From NCBI GenBank assembly GCA_958496175.1, contig OY292276.1, forward strand, positions 20,292,001 through 20,356,000: a DNA stretch of 64,000 nucleotides, read 5' to 3'. The notes under the pieces were generated by a model. The model searched no databases. It was given only the letters and a program-made list of their open reading frames with translations, and was not told where the DNA came from. This stretch comes from Sisyra terminalis (taxonomy: Eukaryota > Arthropoda > Insecta > Neuroptera > Sisyridae). How positions within the stretch are numbered: position 1 is the stretch's first letter; each line of letters starts with the position of its first letter. A program made the translations under genes and the position numbers. Of the stretch, positions 21,268 through 32,639 are shown piece after piece.

Positions 21268-23453
21268 ATGGGAGGATCACACAGTGCCAGAAAAATAACT
21301 GTGGAAAATGAAGATCCAGCACATGTAATTCGAATTTCCGATTCTCTAGTTGAAAGATTACGAGGACAGGCTAACCAAGAAAAACATCAAGGAAAAGGTA
21401 GGTTATATTCGTGTAAATTTTTATTTTCAATTTATAATTGATTATAATTATTAGCATCTTTTACATTAAATTTCATTTATTTCTTTATTTTAGCTAAACA
21501 ATTAAATAACGTGCAGGAATCAATGTCCGGCGAAGCAGTAGTTTCAATTAATCCTCCATTCTACTATCCAACTTTATCTTCGTTGGAAGTTCGAAAGGTA
21601 TTTTTATTATAAAATACTGAAGTCACAATATTATATTCTTCATATCATGCCCATTTACTTATTTTGTTCAAAGAAAATATTTGGTTTTTATACTTAGTTA
21701 CTTCATTTCAATTTAACATTTGAATGTGAAGTTAAAGTGGAATAGTTTGTAAATGTAGGTAAATAAAATGCTTTAAAACTTAAAGATATGGAGATACTAC
21801 GATTCTTCCGGCACCACGATGTTTTGTCGAATTCTTATAGATCTCAACGAAAAAAAAAACGAAAATGAAAAGTTAAATTTTTCAATATCTCGCTTAGTTT
21901 ACGAAATATCAACCCCTAAAAATGATAAAATTAATTGATTTTTTTCACTTTTTAGACAGATTTCTCAGGATTTTATGAAAAAAAGGTAAATGTTTACAAC
22001 CGTAGCTCCACCAATTGTTAGTGCTAAAAAAACATTAACAAGGGATTCAGGGGTGAAGCCCTCCATAAAGAAAATGAAATGTTTATTTAATTTTGGTCGG
22101 ACTGACTCGCGAATTAAATTAAAAATCAAATTGCAAATCCAATATTCCCAGATATGGGTGACGTTCCCCAACCCTGACCGTCTTCGCCTCTGAACCCTTA
22201 GTTTATAGTTTTTTTTAGCACCAACTATATTGGTAGAGCTACGGTTGTAAGCTTTTATCTTTTTTTAATGAAAATCCTGAAAAATCTAGAGAAAAGTGAA
22301 AAAATCAATTAATTTTTCTATTTTTAGGGGTCATATTTCGTAAACTAAGCGAGATATCGATAAATATTATTCATTCCGTCATAATATCGTGACACTGGAA
22401 GAATCGTAGTCTTATCAAAGATAATATATCAGCAACGCAAACAGTAATAGCTTTCTTCAGCGAATTGAAATAATTGTTTTTTTTCTCTATTTTTTTAAGC
22501 CTACGTTAATCCATTTTATTAATTTTTAGGAATCTAAGCTCCAATTAGAAGAAACTGAAAAATATTGGCAGCAAAGGATTCATGAATTACAAGAAGCGCA
22601 CCAAAAAGTTGATTCAAAGATGGAACAAGAATTTCAGAAAACGGTACGAAATTGAAAAATATAGTCAATGCTGGAGTTATTGAAATCTGCTACATGGGAA
22701 AAATAATAAAAGTAAAATGATTCTTGGCTGTAAACAGCTAAATAATTACGAATGATTTCGGTTTTAAAACTATTTATTTAACTTTAATTTTGGACGATTT
22801 TGAGTTTGAAATTATAATTTTCATGGAAAAGAATTTCTAATTGACTTGTGGTAGTAACTACCAGAGCAGAGAGAGTTACGCCACGATATAGCTATAGATT
22901 ATCATAAAGTAAACAAAAACAATATTATATTGGATTCTTTGTCTTTCAAGTGTCCAATAATAGCTTATTTAATGCGTTTCCTCAAAATAACATTATTTTG
23001 CAGAATCTTAACTGGAAGATTATAATCTTTAACCCCATTCAATTAAGTCAACGGAATGCATAGTTAAATATTTTTGAAAATGTCTTCTTTAGTGGTTTTA
23101 GTTTCTTTACCATAAAGTTTACCAAATATTGTAACAGTCAGCCCTTCCTTCCAAATCTAGATTCTAGGCAATTTATTCATTTACAAGTTTCCATTTTCCT
23201 CAAAATGCTCCAACAATTCCAAAAATATTTGAATTTACTATTATTAATTTTATTTTATTAGGTCGCCGAAGTAAGCGTACGATTTAAAAAATCTCCTGCA
23301 GCTCTTCTTGAAAATCCTTGTTTTAACGACAGAGACGCATTAATAAAATGCTATCAAGAAAATGAAAAGAAACCAATGCTCTGCGCCAGTATAGTGGAAG
23401 CCTTCACTAGATGTGTGGATTTGCAAAGAGCCCAAGTTACGGCAAACCAGTAA
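21268..23453 (+). CDS. CHCHD3: MIC19 / CHCHD3, MICOS complex subunit
   Basis: There are four coding exons: 21268-21397, 21494-21597, 22530-22643 and 23262-23453. They join in frame to 179 residues with GT-AG introns. MIC19 sits on the intermembrane-space face of the mitochondrial inner membrane and helps hold cristae junctions. It starts MGGSHSARK, a myristoylation-type start (G2). The middle is charged and likely coiled coil (ESKLQLEETEKYWQQRIHEL). The C-terminal CHCH domain has the twin CX9C pattern intact: C-FNDRDALIK-C and C-ASIVEAFTR-C. Intron 2 holds a ~620-bp fold-back transposon. The length is slightly shorter than vertebrate CHCHD3 (~227), as usual in insects. Confidence 0.93.
21795..22412. 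mobile_element. Fold-back element in MIC19 intron 2
   Basis: The arms are imperfect inverted repeats of ~200 bp. The left begins ACTACGATTCTTCCGGCACC and the reverse-complemented right begins GACTACGATTCTTCCAGTGT. Both continue through ATATCTCGCTTAGTTTACGA, ACCCCTAAAAAT, TTTTTTCACTTTT and TTACAACCGTAGCTC. The GC-richer centre has its own small inverted pair (CAGGGGTGAAGCC / CTTCGCCTCTGAACCC). A second family member lies at 40432-40938. It is non-coding. Confidence 0.75.
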
Positions 23454-23519
23454 TTTCTTTGTTTTTAAATTATTAGTCCTTTATTAAATTAGAACTTATA
23501 AATTGAAAAATACATTCAA

Positions 23520-23525
23520 AATAAA
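23520..23525 (+). terminator. Polyadenylation signal of MIC19
   Basis: AATAAA lies 67 bases after the MIC19 stop codon in AT-rich sequence. Confidence 0.55.
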
Positions 23526-24396
23526 AATACTTTAAAAAACGATGTAAATATACATAGTGTTGCAATATTGGGTTTGTTCCACAATAAAAACTGCTTATGA
23601 AAAATATACGCTCTTATTAATAATTAAAATGGCTTTTTTGTTTGAAATTATTAACATATTGTTTAAAAGGAGTATTTTCATTGAATTTTCCTTTCTGCGC
23701 AAACGCTATTTTCCAAAGATTACAGATACCAACCTTTTTAGTAAGTCCTGGACCGGGAATGTCAATTCCAACATACATAAGACTACGAAGGACAATAACT
23801 ATGTTTAAGGCAATAATATTAACTTAATTGATATCTTAATCGTATATAAAGCAGAAATTAGATAAAATACATAATAAAATAAGATTAATGTTTAAAAAAA
23901 TCAAAAACAAGAAAATTACAATTTGATAAAAAACGTTTTCTCCGCTTTTATAAGTAAATATTAAAACCTCAAATTTGGGTGTCACAAGTTCAGATTGACT
24001 TAGATTAGCATCAATAATAATTATTGAGAAAATATTTTTTATGATTTTATTGGGAATATAAAGATAACAAGGGACGTTGTTAATCTTTGAATATTTTCTT
24101 ATCTATCAAAATAACGATAACCTTCTGTGTATAATATACATATAAACATCACTTTAGAATAAGTTTTCAAACCTTTAAGAAGGATTGAATGCATATATAC
24201 ATTTTGTGAGTCTTTTAATAGCAATATTTTTTGTGATTTTAAAGTAAATGTTGAAGTTTATTCGTTTGAATTTATGGAAGCAAATATACATTTTCAAAAC
24301 TATTGTAAAGTTATAAAATACCCTACCATTTAAAGTTTGTTAGAAATAAAAATCCGACGGTAAATTCATATTATAGTTGACAATATTAATTAAATC
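23526..24396. other. Intergenic region before P5CR
   Basis: AT-rich. Two overlapping frames at 23557-23827 have no domain. I see no clear promoter motif. Confidence 0.4.
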
Positions 24397-27300
24397 ATGT
24401 TGAAAATTGGCTTTATTGGTAGTGGAAAAATGGCACATGCAATGGCTAAAGGATTTATTGCAGCAGGTATGTACTATTAGAACAACTACTGTTAATTTAT
24501 AAGTACACTAAAATTGCATACAATTAAAATATAAATTAATGTTATGAAAGGAATATTTTATCAACAATTTTAAAAAAAAATATAACACGAGGAATAGACT
24601 TAAAATGAAATTTCTAATGTTAAGCATCGTCTACTCTTGAAACTATTACAATGATTACAACAATAAAGAAAAACTTTTTCTTAAATTTTATTTGTTTAAA
24701 GTAAATACGTATGCTTATTATGAAATTACTATTATTTTATGAGTCAAATAACAGATAATAATTAAAAACAACTTTAGATAAAAAGAAATAAAGATAAAAT
24801 AGTCTTCTATTATTATATATACTGACAATTAGTATTATTTATTTTAATTTAATCCTACGATTGTAAAACAATTCTATATTTAGGATTAACCAAAGGTGAT
24901 CATATAATTGCTAGTTGCCATCCTTCTGATGCACAATCCGCAGCTCAATTCAAAGTAAGATAATTTATAGAAATTATGTAATTGTGATTCATTTTAATTT
25001 GTTTAATTTTAAAAGGAATTAGGTGCTGAATCAACTTTTAATAATGTTCCTGTTGTGAAACAATCAGAAGTTGTAATAATCGCTGTAAAACCATCTGTCG
25101 TTCCAATTGCGTTAGCGGACATAAAAACTGTTAAATTTAACGAAAGTAAACTGTTCTTATCTATTGCAATGGGTATTCCATTGGCTCAATTGGAAACTGT
25201 AAATAAATTTAAATAAGTTTTTATTTCAAAAAAAAATGTTGTTAATATGTTTTTTTTTTTCTCTAAAAGGCAGTCCCTGAAGGATCACGAGTTGTAAGAG
25301 TAATGCCGAATACTCCATCCTTGGTTCGTGCTGGCGCATCAGTGTTTGTATTGGGAAAAAAAGCCACGACTAAGGATGCAGAGGTAACTAAAAAGTTATT
25401 AACGGCTATTGGATCGTGTGAAGAAGTCACAGAAAATTTAATTGATCCTATAACAGCGTTAAGTGGATCGGGTCCAGCTTATGTAAGTTATCTTTGATCT
25501 TTTTGTTAACTATTGTATTTAATTGAATACCACCTATATTATTATCAATTGGTGTACCTGTTGTCTTATTGTTTAAAAGTGCTTACATTATAATGAAAAT
25601 AAGCGTTCGCTTAGCATATGCAAGGTAATATGATTACTATAAGCATAATATGAAAACGTTTATTGTCAGTATGATGAAGTTAAGCCATAGCAGCATTCAA
25701 CCGGTAGATAATTAGGTAATTACAAAAAATATTAATTATATTAATATATTATTTGGCAAATGCTTGACTTGGTGAGCAAAGCGATCAGTTTCTTTAGGGG
25801 TTGAAGAGCGAAGTAAGCGAGCGGCAGATCGCCCTAATAATTTTTCATAAAATAAAGATAAGTTTCTATTTGAAGGTATTAAGTAAACTATTTTTGTAGG
25901 TATACGTTTTAATAGAAGCATTGGCGGATGGTGGAGTTAAGATGGGATTACCCAGAGATTTAGCATATCGATTAGCCGCACAAACTGTTCTTGGAGCTGG
26001 GATGATGGTTCGACAAACTAACATGCATCCTGGAGTTTTGAAAGATGATGTCACATCACCAGCTGGTTCAACAGCAGCTGGCTTACACTTTTTAGAACAA
26101 AAAGGTAACTATTTTGTTTTTAACAACAATAATTGCCAATAATTGTTAAAACCCTTAAAATTCAAAATTAGGCTTACTTTATAAAATTTTAATTAAGTTG
26201 CTCGTATTGACGAATTTTTGATGAATATATTTTAAATTGTCAAATAAAGAAAAAAATAAGGGTGTTCAAGGTCCGTTTTTATTATTTGATGTTTTTTAAT
26301 TTTCCAAATTAGCGACGTTTCGTTACCTATCGCAACTTCATCAGATGAGTTTGTACTGAAACTGAAATGTTTTTTTTTGTGATCCAAGACTCTGGATGAA
26401 TTTGCGATATGCAACCAAACGTCGCTAATTTGGAAAAAAAGTCAAATAATAAAAGCGAATCTTAAGTAACCTGAGTTTACTTCTTTATTTTAAAAAAAAA
26501 GCTGAGATCTAAGTTTTATCATCTATTTTAAATAGTGTTAATTGTGGCGTTTTCTAACATAAAAGCTCAGCTTTCAAAATGATGTACGTGAATTAAAGTT
26601 ATAATTTTGTGTTTTTCAATTATTATTTCACTAATCATGATTAAAGATGTAAAACAAGTTCGGATTTAAAGTGAATTATTTTAATTTTTTATTGTATTAG
26701 GTAGTTTAATTCCGAGTTTAATTCCTACAAGTTGGTGGTGCATATAAATGCCACAAAACAGTATTTATATTAGAGAGACAGAAACAATTGTATCATTTTT
26801 GTGAAAGCATTTTTAAAACAATGTAATGCCAATGGTTGATAAGGAAAGGATGGAGTCTCAGGGAAGACGTCTCTGATAGATTAGTTTCTTTTCATCCCAA
26901 AGGTTAGCTTAGTCCCTAAAGCTGCGATATTTTACAAGTTGTACCACTTAGGATATAGGTTACAGTGAATTTGTATTACTAGGAAGAATATATTCTCACT
27001 GGTGAAAATTTATTAGGTATATATAGTAGATATATTCATATATTAGCTAGACCTTAGCGAATTAAAAAATAATAGAAGTGTCTGTATCTAGAGACAGTAC
27101 GTGTTCATAGGGACAGTATATGGGCCTCCCCCGCGAATTATTTTTTAATTCGCTAAGGTCTACCTAATAAATAATATATCTATCTTATATATTTTCACTA
27201 GTGATAATAAATTCTCACTGTTTATACAAATCACTATAACATATATATGAACTGTATAATATTGTAAGAAATTATAAATTTAATCCTGGGTGTAATATCT

Positions 27301-27503
27301 CTGATATAAGGCCTCGGTTATGATGATTTTTTTTTAAAAAGAGTAGAAAATTATAAAACGATAAGATTCGCTCGTTATTTGGATTGCAGACTTATTTATA
27401 TTAAAATAACATTTTTGAACTTGTAGGTTTTCGAGCTGCTGTTATCGGTGCTGTAGAATGTGCGACAGAACGTTGTCGAGAAGTATCCAAAGCCGAGAAA
27501 TAA
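24397..27503 (+). CDS. P5CR: Pyrroline-5-carboxylate reductase
   Basis: There are six coding exons: 24397-24466, 24884-24954, 25016-25198, 25270-25482, 25900-26104 and 27427-27503. They join to 272 residues, the usual length. The enzyme reduces pyrroline-5-carboxylate to L-proline with NAD(P)H. The N-terminal Rossmann glycine motif is [12 protein letters not shown]. The middle carries VVIIAVKPS and [14 protein letters not shown]. The C-terminal dimerisation and catalytic domain carries ALSGSGPAY, then [37 protein letters not shown] and a final [18 protein letters not shown]. All motifs are intact and every intron is GT-AG. No mitochondrial presequence precedes the Rossmann motif, so a cytosolic form (PYCR3-like) is likely. 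Intron 5 (1.3 kb) holds two inverted-repeat elements. Confidence 0.96.
26268..26464. mobile_element. Inverted-repeat element with hammerhead-ribozyme-like arms, in P5CR intron 5
   Basis: The two arms share the perfect 17-bp inverted pair CCAAATTAGCGACGTTT / AAACGTCGCTAATTTGG and extend outward to CCGTTTTTATTATTTG-like ends. Reading outward on the minus strand, the left arm (26344-26314) has CTGATGA, then a 5-bp stem with a G·U pair (GTTGC GATAG GTAAC), then GAAACGTC. This is the order of a hammerhead ribozyme core. The right arm (26392-26423, plus strand) has a decayed version: CTGGATGA, TTTGC GATAT GCAAC, CAAACGTC. Penelope-like retroelements are known to carry such motifs in their terminal repeats, so this may be a truncated inverted pair of those. 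I could not establish stem I. Confidence 0.5.
26986..27215. mobile_element. Fold-back miniature element in P5CR intron 5
   Basis: The inner arms are nearly perfect: TAGACCTTAGCGAATTAAAA then AATAAT on the left, and its inverted copy ending CTAAGGTCTA on the right (27051 to 27162). The similarity continues outward through TATTAG, GATATAT and TCACTGGTGAAAAT / ATTTTCACTAGTGA, giving ~85-bp arms. The loop contains GGGACAGTATATGGGCC. There is no coding capacity. Confidence 0.6.
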
Positions 27504-27534
27504 TTTCGTCTTCCAGAAAAAAGCTAGTGAAACA

Positions 27535-27540
27535 AATAAA
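27535..27540 (+). terminator. Polyadenylation signal of P5CR
   Basis: AATAAA lies 32 bases after the stop codon. Confidence 0.65.
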
Positions 27541-27878
27541 ACACAATACATTAGAATTTTATCATAATTTCGTTCTATTAATTTTATAATGTTTAAAGTA
27601 AGTTACGGTATCTATAGCTTTTGATTGTAAATACAAGTTTTATAAGTAATTGAATTATTTATATTGTTGAAATTTGGATTAAATTATTTTCAATTACAAG
27701 TGGCTATGCATTTTTCAAAGTAATTAAAAATTTAGGACATGCAAAAGTGACTGTTAATGGTGCGCACTTGTCAAACAATCAATTTGACATTTCCCAACAC
27801 AGCGCTTGACAATCAGCTGAGCTTCATGTCAAATTAGTATCGAACGGGGATAAGGTCGGAGTAGCTGTCATAGTTTGG

Positions 27879-27996
27879 TCATTCTATGTTTTTTTAATTA
27901 TTTCTTGCTTTTCACTTTAAATACTTTCAAAAGGTTTTCCTAAGAACATTAACGGATAATTATTTCTTTGTATTGCGAATATTAAATGCATTTTCG
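27879..27996 (+). promoter_or_regulatory. Putative initiator and 5' untranslated exon of the gene at 28809
   Basis: TCATTC at 27879-27884 matches the arthropod initiator (A+1 at 27881) in a locally GC-richer region. About 116 bases later TTCG|GTAAGT gives a strong donor. TTATCTGTTTCAG at 28602-28614 provides the acceptor for the coding exon. The untranslated exon contains a three-codon upstream frame (ATG TTT TTT TAA, 27886-27897). The start site is inferred from the motif only. Confidence 0.5.
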
Positions 27997-28808
27997 GTAA
28001 GTTCTTTAAGAATTCTTACATTTTAGGTTGCCAGGTTAGATTTTTTTTTTATTGAACGCGCATGTTCCCTGGTAATTTTCCATTTCATATTATTTTATAA
28101 GCCGGCCGGTTTTATTGTTTATTTTTTTAAATACAATTTAACTTTAAAAAAAACTTCTGGAAAGTTTTACTAATAATTTAATCAGTACTAAACTTTTCAT
28201 TTAATTCGCACTGGCCATATCTTTTGAATTATAGTTGAATCATCATTTTTCTTTGTTAGGAACCTATGCTAATTTTTTCTAATTGCAGGTATGATTTGTT
28301 TAATTTGTTAAATAATATTAATTATAATTACCAAATCAAATCACTTTTAGTCCCTAGCAAATTGATCTTTCTTAAAAAAGTTGAATTTGGTAAAACTATA
28401 ATAGTTATTTAATTTTTCGACTAGTCATAATATTTTACCATATTATAGAAAATCTATTTCTATTTATTAGAAATATTTATTGCGCTTATCTCAATCAGAA
28501 AATTTCGAAGTTGTAATGTATGTTAAGGCTTCTTGATACAAAAGTCATCGATGTACTAATATGCTAATTTTCACCAATTTTTAAATTATAAATTACCTTA
28601 ATTATCTGTTTCAGGTGTATCGTGCGGCTGTAAGAATTGAATAAATAAAATTGGTCGGTTATCATTCTAAATAATTAACATCAATAAAATATTTTCATGG
28701 TATCAGTATTTTTATACAGTATTAAATTTTGTGAGAAAAATAAGTATTCGCGTACAAAATTTGTGATTTCATATTTAATAATTGATATATTTCTATTAAA
28801 TTAAAAAA

Positions 28809-29370
28809 ATGTTTGTCCATTCATCAGATGTTAATAAAACAAATAACAATGAGCTTGAAAACCAAATAGTAAGATCGGACCGCGATAAGTGCTATGCTGA
28901 ATTAATTAACGATTTAGACTTGGTGTCGCGATTTTGTTTACCGATTTGCTGTCGGGATAATGAAATTCGAGAGGTAGCTTTAGACGTGATATCAAAAACG
29001 GTAGAGGGTTGGCTAGACGGGGTGGGTAGTCCAAAACATAATCAGGCTTTGTCAGGAGAAAATGCTAATGAGAAAGCTACAAATGGATGCGAAAATTTAG
29101 CAAATAAAGACTCATTGCAAATCCCAAAAGAGTATATGGAACTGGTTGCGTTACATTTACCAATTATTTTGAGATTATCGTTGAGTTGTCCATTTTCTAA
29201 TGTTCGTGATAAATGTCAACATATTTTGAAAATCGTAAGGGTAGGTATTTCATTTGTATAGGCATACATATATACATTGTAGTACAATTCATTATACATT
29301 TTAGGACCGTGATTTGCCAGTGCCTTTTCCAACTATTCGAGGGCCAAGTGCTTTTATAGATCCTGAAGAA
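28809..29370 (+). CDS. Unrecognised helical-repeat-like protein, N-terminal exons only
   Basis: The exon from the acceptor at 28615 contains the ATG at 28809 (context AAAAAAATG) and runs to a donor at 29234 (GTAAGG) or 29240 (GTAGGT), both phase 0. The next exon, 29305-29370, is in frame and ends at GAA|GTAAGT. Visible stretches are INDLDLVSRFCLPICCRDNE, VALDVISKTVEGWLDGVGSP, VALHLPIILRLSLSCPF, then DLPVPFPTIRGPSAFIDPEE. The first half reads like amphipathic HEAT/ARM-type helices. I do not recognise the family. Exons beyond 29370 were not found in the window; the gene may have a very long third intron or leave the window. An upstream ATG at about 28696 opens a frame ending before 28809. Confidence 0.75.
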
Positions 29371-30538
29371 GTAAGTTACATTAACGATTAAATTAATTTT
29401 AAAAGATTTATGTTAAGTAGCATTAACTGGTTACTTATTACGAGAAGTAATTATTGTCTCTACAACTATGTAGCTTGAAAATCAAGTTGCAATGATAGGA
29501 TTATAACGATTATATCATATCAAAACGTCTGATTTTGATACATACGATTATTTTGTCTTTAAAAAGCCTTTTTACTAGATTTTGTTTTCAGATGAGGATT
29601 AATATTCAAGATTTTTTAAGCTTCTTAGAGCTCATAAACTAATCGACCAAAACGTCTAACATTATGATATGATAAATGAAGCAAATGAACAAGTTCACTG
29701 AGCTTACCGGTTTTTTGTTCTTAAGAATTTCTTTTTCCGAAATTTTCACTCCTTGAAATTCAATTTCCGACTTTGCTACTTCTCTACTAGAGATCAGTAA
29801 TAGGTAGTGCGTAGCTTTGTATATTTATTTAACCCAAAATTTAAACGGTTTTACGGATTTTTTCTCTAATTCTCTTTATTTTTCATAACTCTAGATCCAA
29901 TTATTTCTCAGACCATGTGCTCGTATGAGGATAAAAAGACTCAAAATTAATCTACCTTTTTAATCGTTGCCTTCTATCGTTACACAGACGTTTCCATATT
30001 TTGATTTTCATAACGAGTTACCTAATTGACTTCGTTTTTTGCAGAAATTAGTACAAAAGTACTATTACTTATACTTTCAACAAAATATTTTGACATTATT
30101 ATTAATTTTTCCCCACTTTCTTAATGTTTACCAAACAATTAAGTTACAATATTATAACTTATTGTTTAAATTAACCATAAAAACCAGATATCATAAATAA
30201 GAATACTCTTTTAGGTGTGGAGAGTGGAGAAGGTTGATGAAACTAAATGAAATCGATGTACATACAAAAAACTCTAATATATTTTTTAACCGATTGAAGA
30301 GGTTTCTTACTAAAGTTTTTGTGTCTTTTAGATGTGAAATTTTTAGTTTTCAGGTAAAACAATTAAAATATGTTGTCATTATACTGAAGGGAGGCGAAAT
30401 TTAAACCTATAATTTAAAATTGGGTCACAAATAACGAAAGGTTGAAAAGCAAGGAATTTAAAACATAAAAAATCTAACTTTATCCTGAAAGTGTTAACTT
30501 AATGATGAACTAATCATCCAATTAGTACGTTAAATATA

Positions 30539-30598
30539 TTAATAGCTACGTCTATTAATTAAATTAAATAGCTAATTAAATAGCTACGTCTATTAATA
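30539..30598 (+). repeat. Short direct duplication
   Basis: AATAGCTACGTCTATTAAT occurs twice, about 39 bases apart, with AATTAAATAGCTAAT between. This is a simple local duplication. Confidence 0.6.
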
Positions 30599-30721
30599 AA
30601 AAATAATAATTTTGTTTTATCCATAGCTGATTGATTAACCAACCAAAAGGGTTATTTTTCATTCCTAAATTTATTGGAACTGATGTATAATTGTTAATTT
30701 TATGTAAGAAGATTGTTAAAT

Positions 30722-30964
30722 CAGTAGCGTTGGGTGGCAGGTTCACGAGGGGACGAACCCTGGCGGCACATGGGAATGGGATGGCATATTGATATTAATA
30801 ATTCCATAAAAGATTTTGTTTTGTGAAAAACACGAACGTAGTTTTAAAAAATTAAAGAATTTAATTATATTTGACAACTTACCGTTTTTCTTCACTAATG
30901 ATGAAAATAGGGGCGGTAAATTTTCGATCGGTCCCGGGCGGCGAAAACGCATGGTGCGCCACTG
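30722..30964 (+). mobile_element. hAT-type miniature element with perfect 8-bp target duplication
   Basis: It starts CAGTAGCGTTGGGTGGCAGG and ends GTGCGCCACTG. TGTTAAAT flanks it on both sides (30714-30721 and 30965-30972), an exact 8-bp duplication. The interior matches the element at 7435-7668: CATATTGATATTAATAATTC, GAAAAACACGAA, TTTTCGATCGGTCCCGGGCG. A small hairpin GTTCACGAGGGGACGAACC lies near the left end. It is non-coding. Confidence 0.88.
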
Positions 30965-32440
30965 TGTTAAATCAAGAATTGTAAATACAAATTTTTAATT
31001 TTCGGAAGGATTTTGTTAGGAAACTTATCTTAAGTGTTAATGAGATTCCTTTAATTGCATCAATATTTTCGCATGTTAACTTTTTAACAATGTTAACAGT
31101 ATTTATATTTGTGACTTTTTAACTTATTTTTATTATGAATATAATTTTAATATCAATATATAATTTTAGTGATGTGTAGTTCGTTTATGACTTTGTATTT
31201 AAAGCTTTTATCTAGTAAAACTGTATTGAATATAATACTAGAAGAAAATATATTTAATACATCCTTAATTATCTTAATTCAATTCCAAAATAGAAGGATT
31301 ATAAACAGAAAAGGTATTCATGTATTAATAGACGTAATTAGGACTTTGATCAATAAGATAGAGCGATTTGTGTGTGATTTCAAGTATCTCTCAGAAATTT
31401 GTTCTATTGAAGAAAAACATATTTGATTTGTTTCTACACTGGAAAATTAAATTTTCTCAGCTTTTTGAATAAATTAATCTTATTTTTGCTGAGATCTTCG
31501 ATTTTTACAATGAGAAGTAAAAACGTGTAATAATATTGCATTTAAAAATGATACCTTATTATATAAATTAATATTCCTTGTACTTTGATTATCTTTATCT
31601 TGAAAAAGGAGAGAGGAATATTACAACTATTCTGGGTTTTGCAATATTATGAACATTGAATTTTTAAAACTGACTTTATTACTATCTTTCATTAGTTTCT
31701 ACTTTCGTTTTATAACTGCTAAGGTCTTACCGATTCTAGGATTTGTAAAAACCCATAAACTTAGCACTTACTAGTATTTTAACAGCCATCTTGTTTATTC
31801 GCCTGCTAGAAAATTGACTATAGAGGTCATAATTTTATTTTAAATTAAAAGCCTTTTAAAATAGTTTTTCACAAATTATTTTGGAAAAGTTTGGTTTGTA
31901 AATATTTCACTGAATCTGTTTTTAATTACAGGGATGTAAATGTTTCCAATTTGAACTTAAAAGATAGTTAAACCTTGTCAAAATTGATTTTCATATTTTA
32001 GCTATGGGTTATTACCATAACTAAATAAAAAGTAGAGCCTTATTTGGATTTTTTGGTAAAGGGGCGTAATACTTATTTAATGCTTATAGGTGTCGTAAAT
32101 GAAAAATCAGTTGAAACAAACCTTTTTATTTGTATTAATTTTGTTCTGAATATCGAATAATTATGTCCCCATTTTTCCTTTTTACTATGATATTTCAGAA
32201 AAAAAACCTTTAGAAGAACTAATTGCCTAGAGTTTTTAAGGAATTTATGGTAGTTTTTAATGCAAAAAAATAGAAACTATTTCATACAGAAAGCATTCAA
32301 TCAAATTAAAAAAAATTAGTCAATTCTTGTCTATCTATAAACTAGCTCACGGGTTGGTAACATTTTTCCGCTTAAAAATCATTTTAATTTTTTTCCTGGT
32401 CTAATGCTTTCATTGAAGATTCAAAAATAAGTATCTAGTC

Positions 32441-32639
32441 CAACGGTGTTCAACATGATTTTGTCGAGGGTCAGATTCAAGATTTTTATTTCCGCAGCAG
32501 GTCAAAGGAAATGTCCTATAGTTAAGCAACAGCAATAATTATACATATATGGCTTAAAATTTAACAAGTTCGCGGGCAGGATGAAACCAGAGATTATCGA
32601 AACGCATGCGACTCGCGAGCTACAGTTTGGTGACTTTAG
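32441..32639. mobile_element. hAT-like miniature element, 199 bp
   Basis: The left end is CAACGGTGTTCAACATGATT. The right part reads GACTCGCGAGCTACAGTTTG then GTGACTTTAG, which resembles the CTCGCGAGCCxCAGTTTGG ends of common hAT families. The flanks are ATCTAGTC (32433-32440) and TTCTAGTC (32640-32647), an 8-bp duplication with one mismatch. It is non-coding. Confidence 0.65.

Noticed and set aside
21965..22193. Open frames on both strands in MIC19 intron 2
   Set aside because: They fall in the centre of the fold-back element and have no transposase motif.
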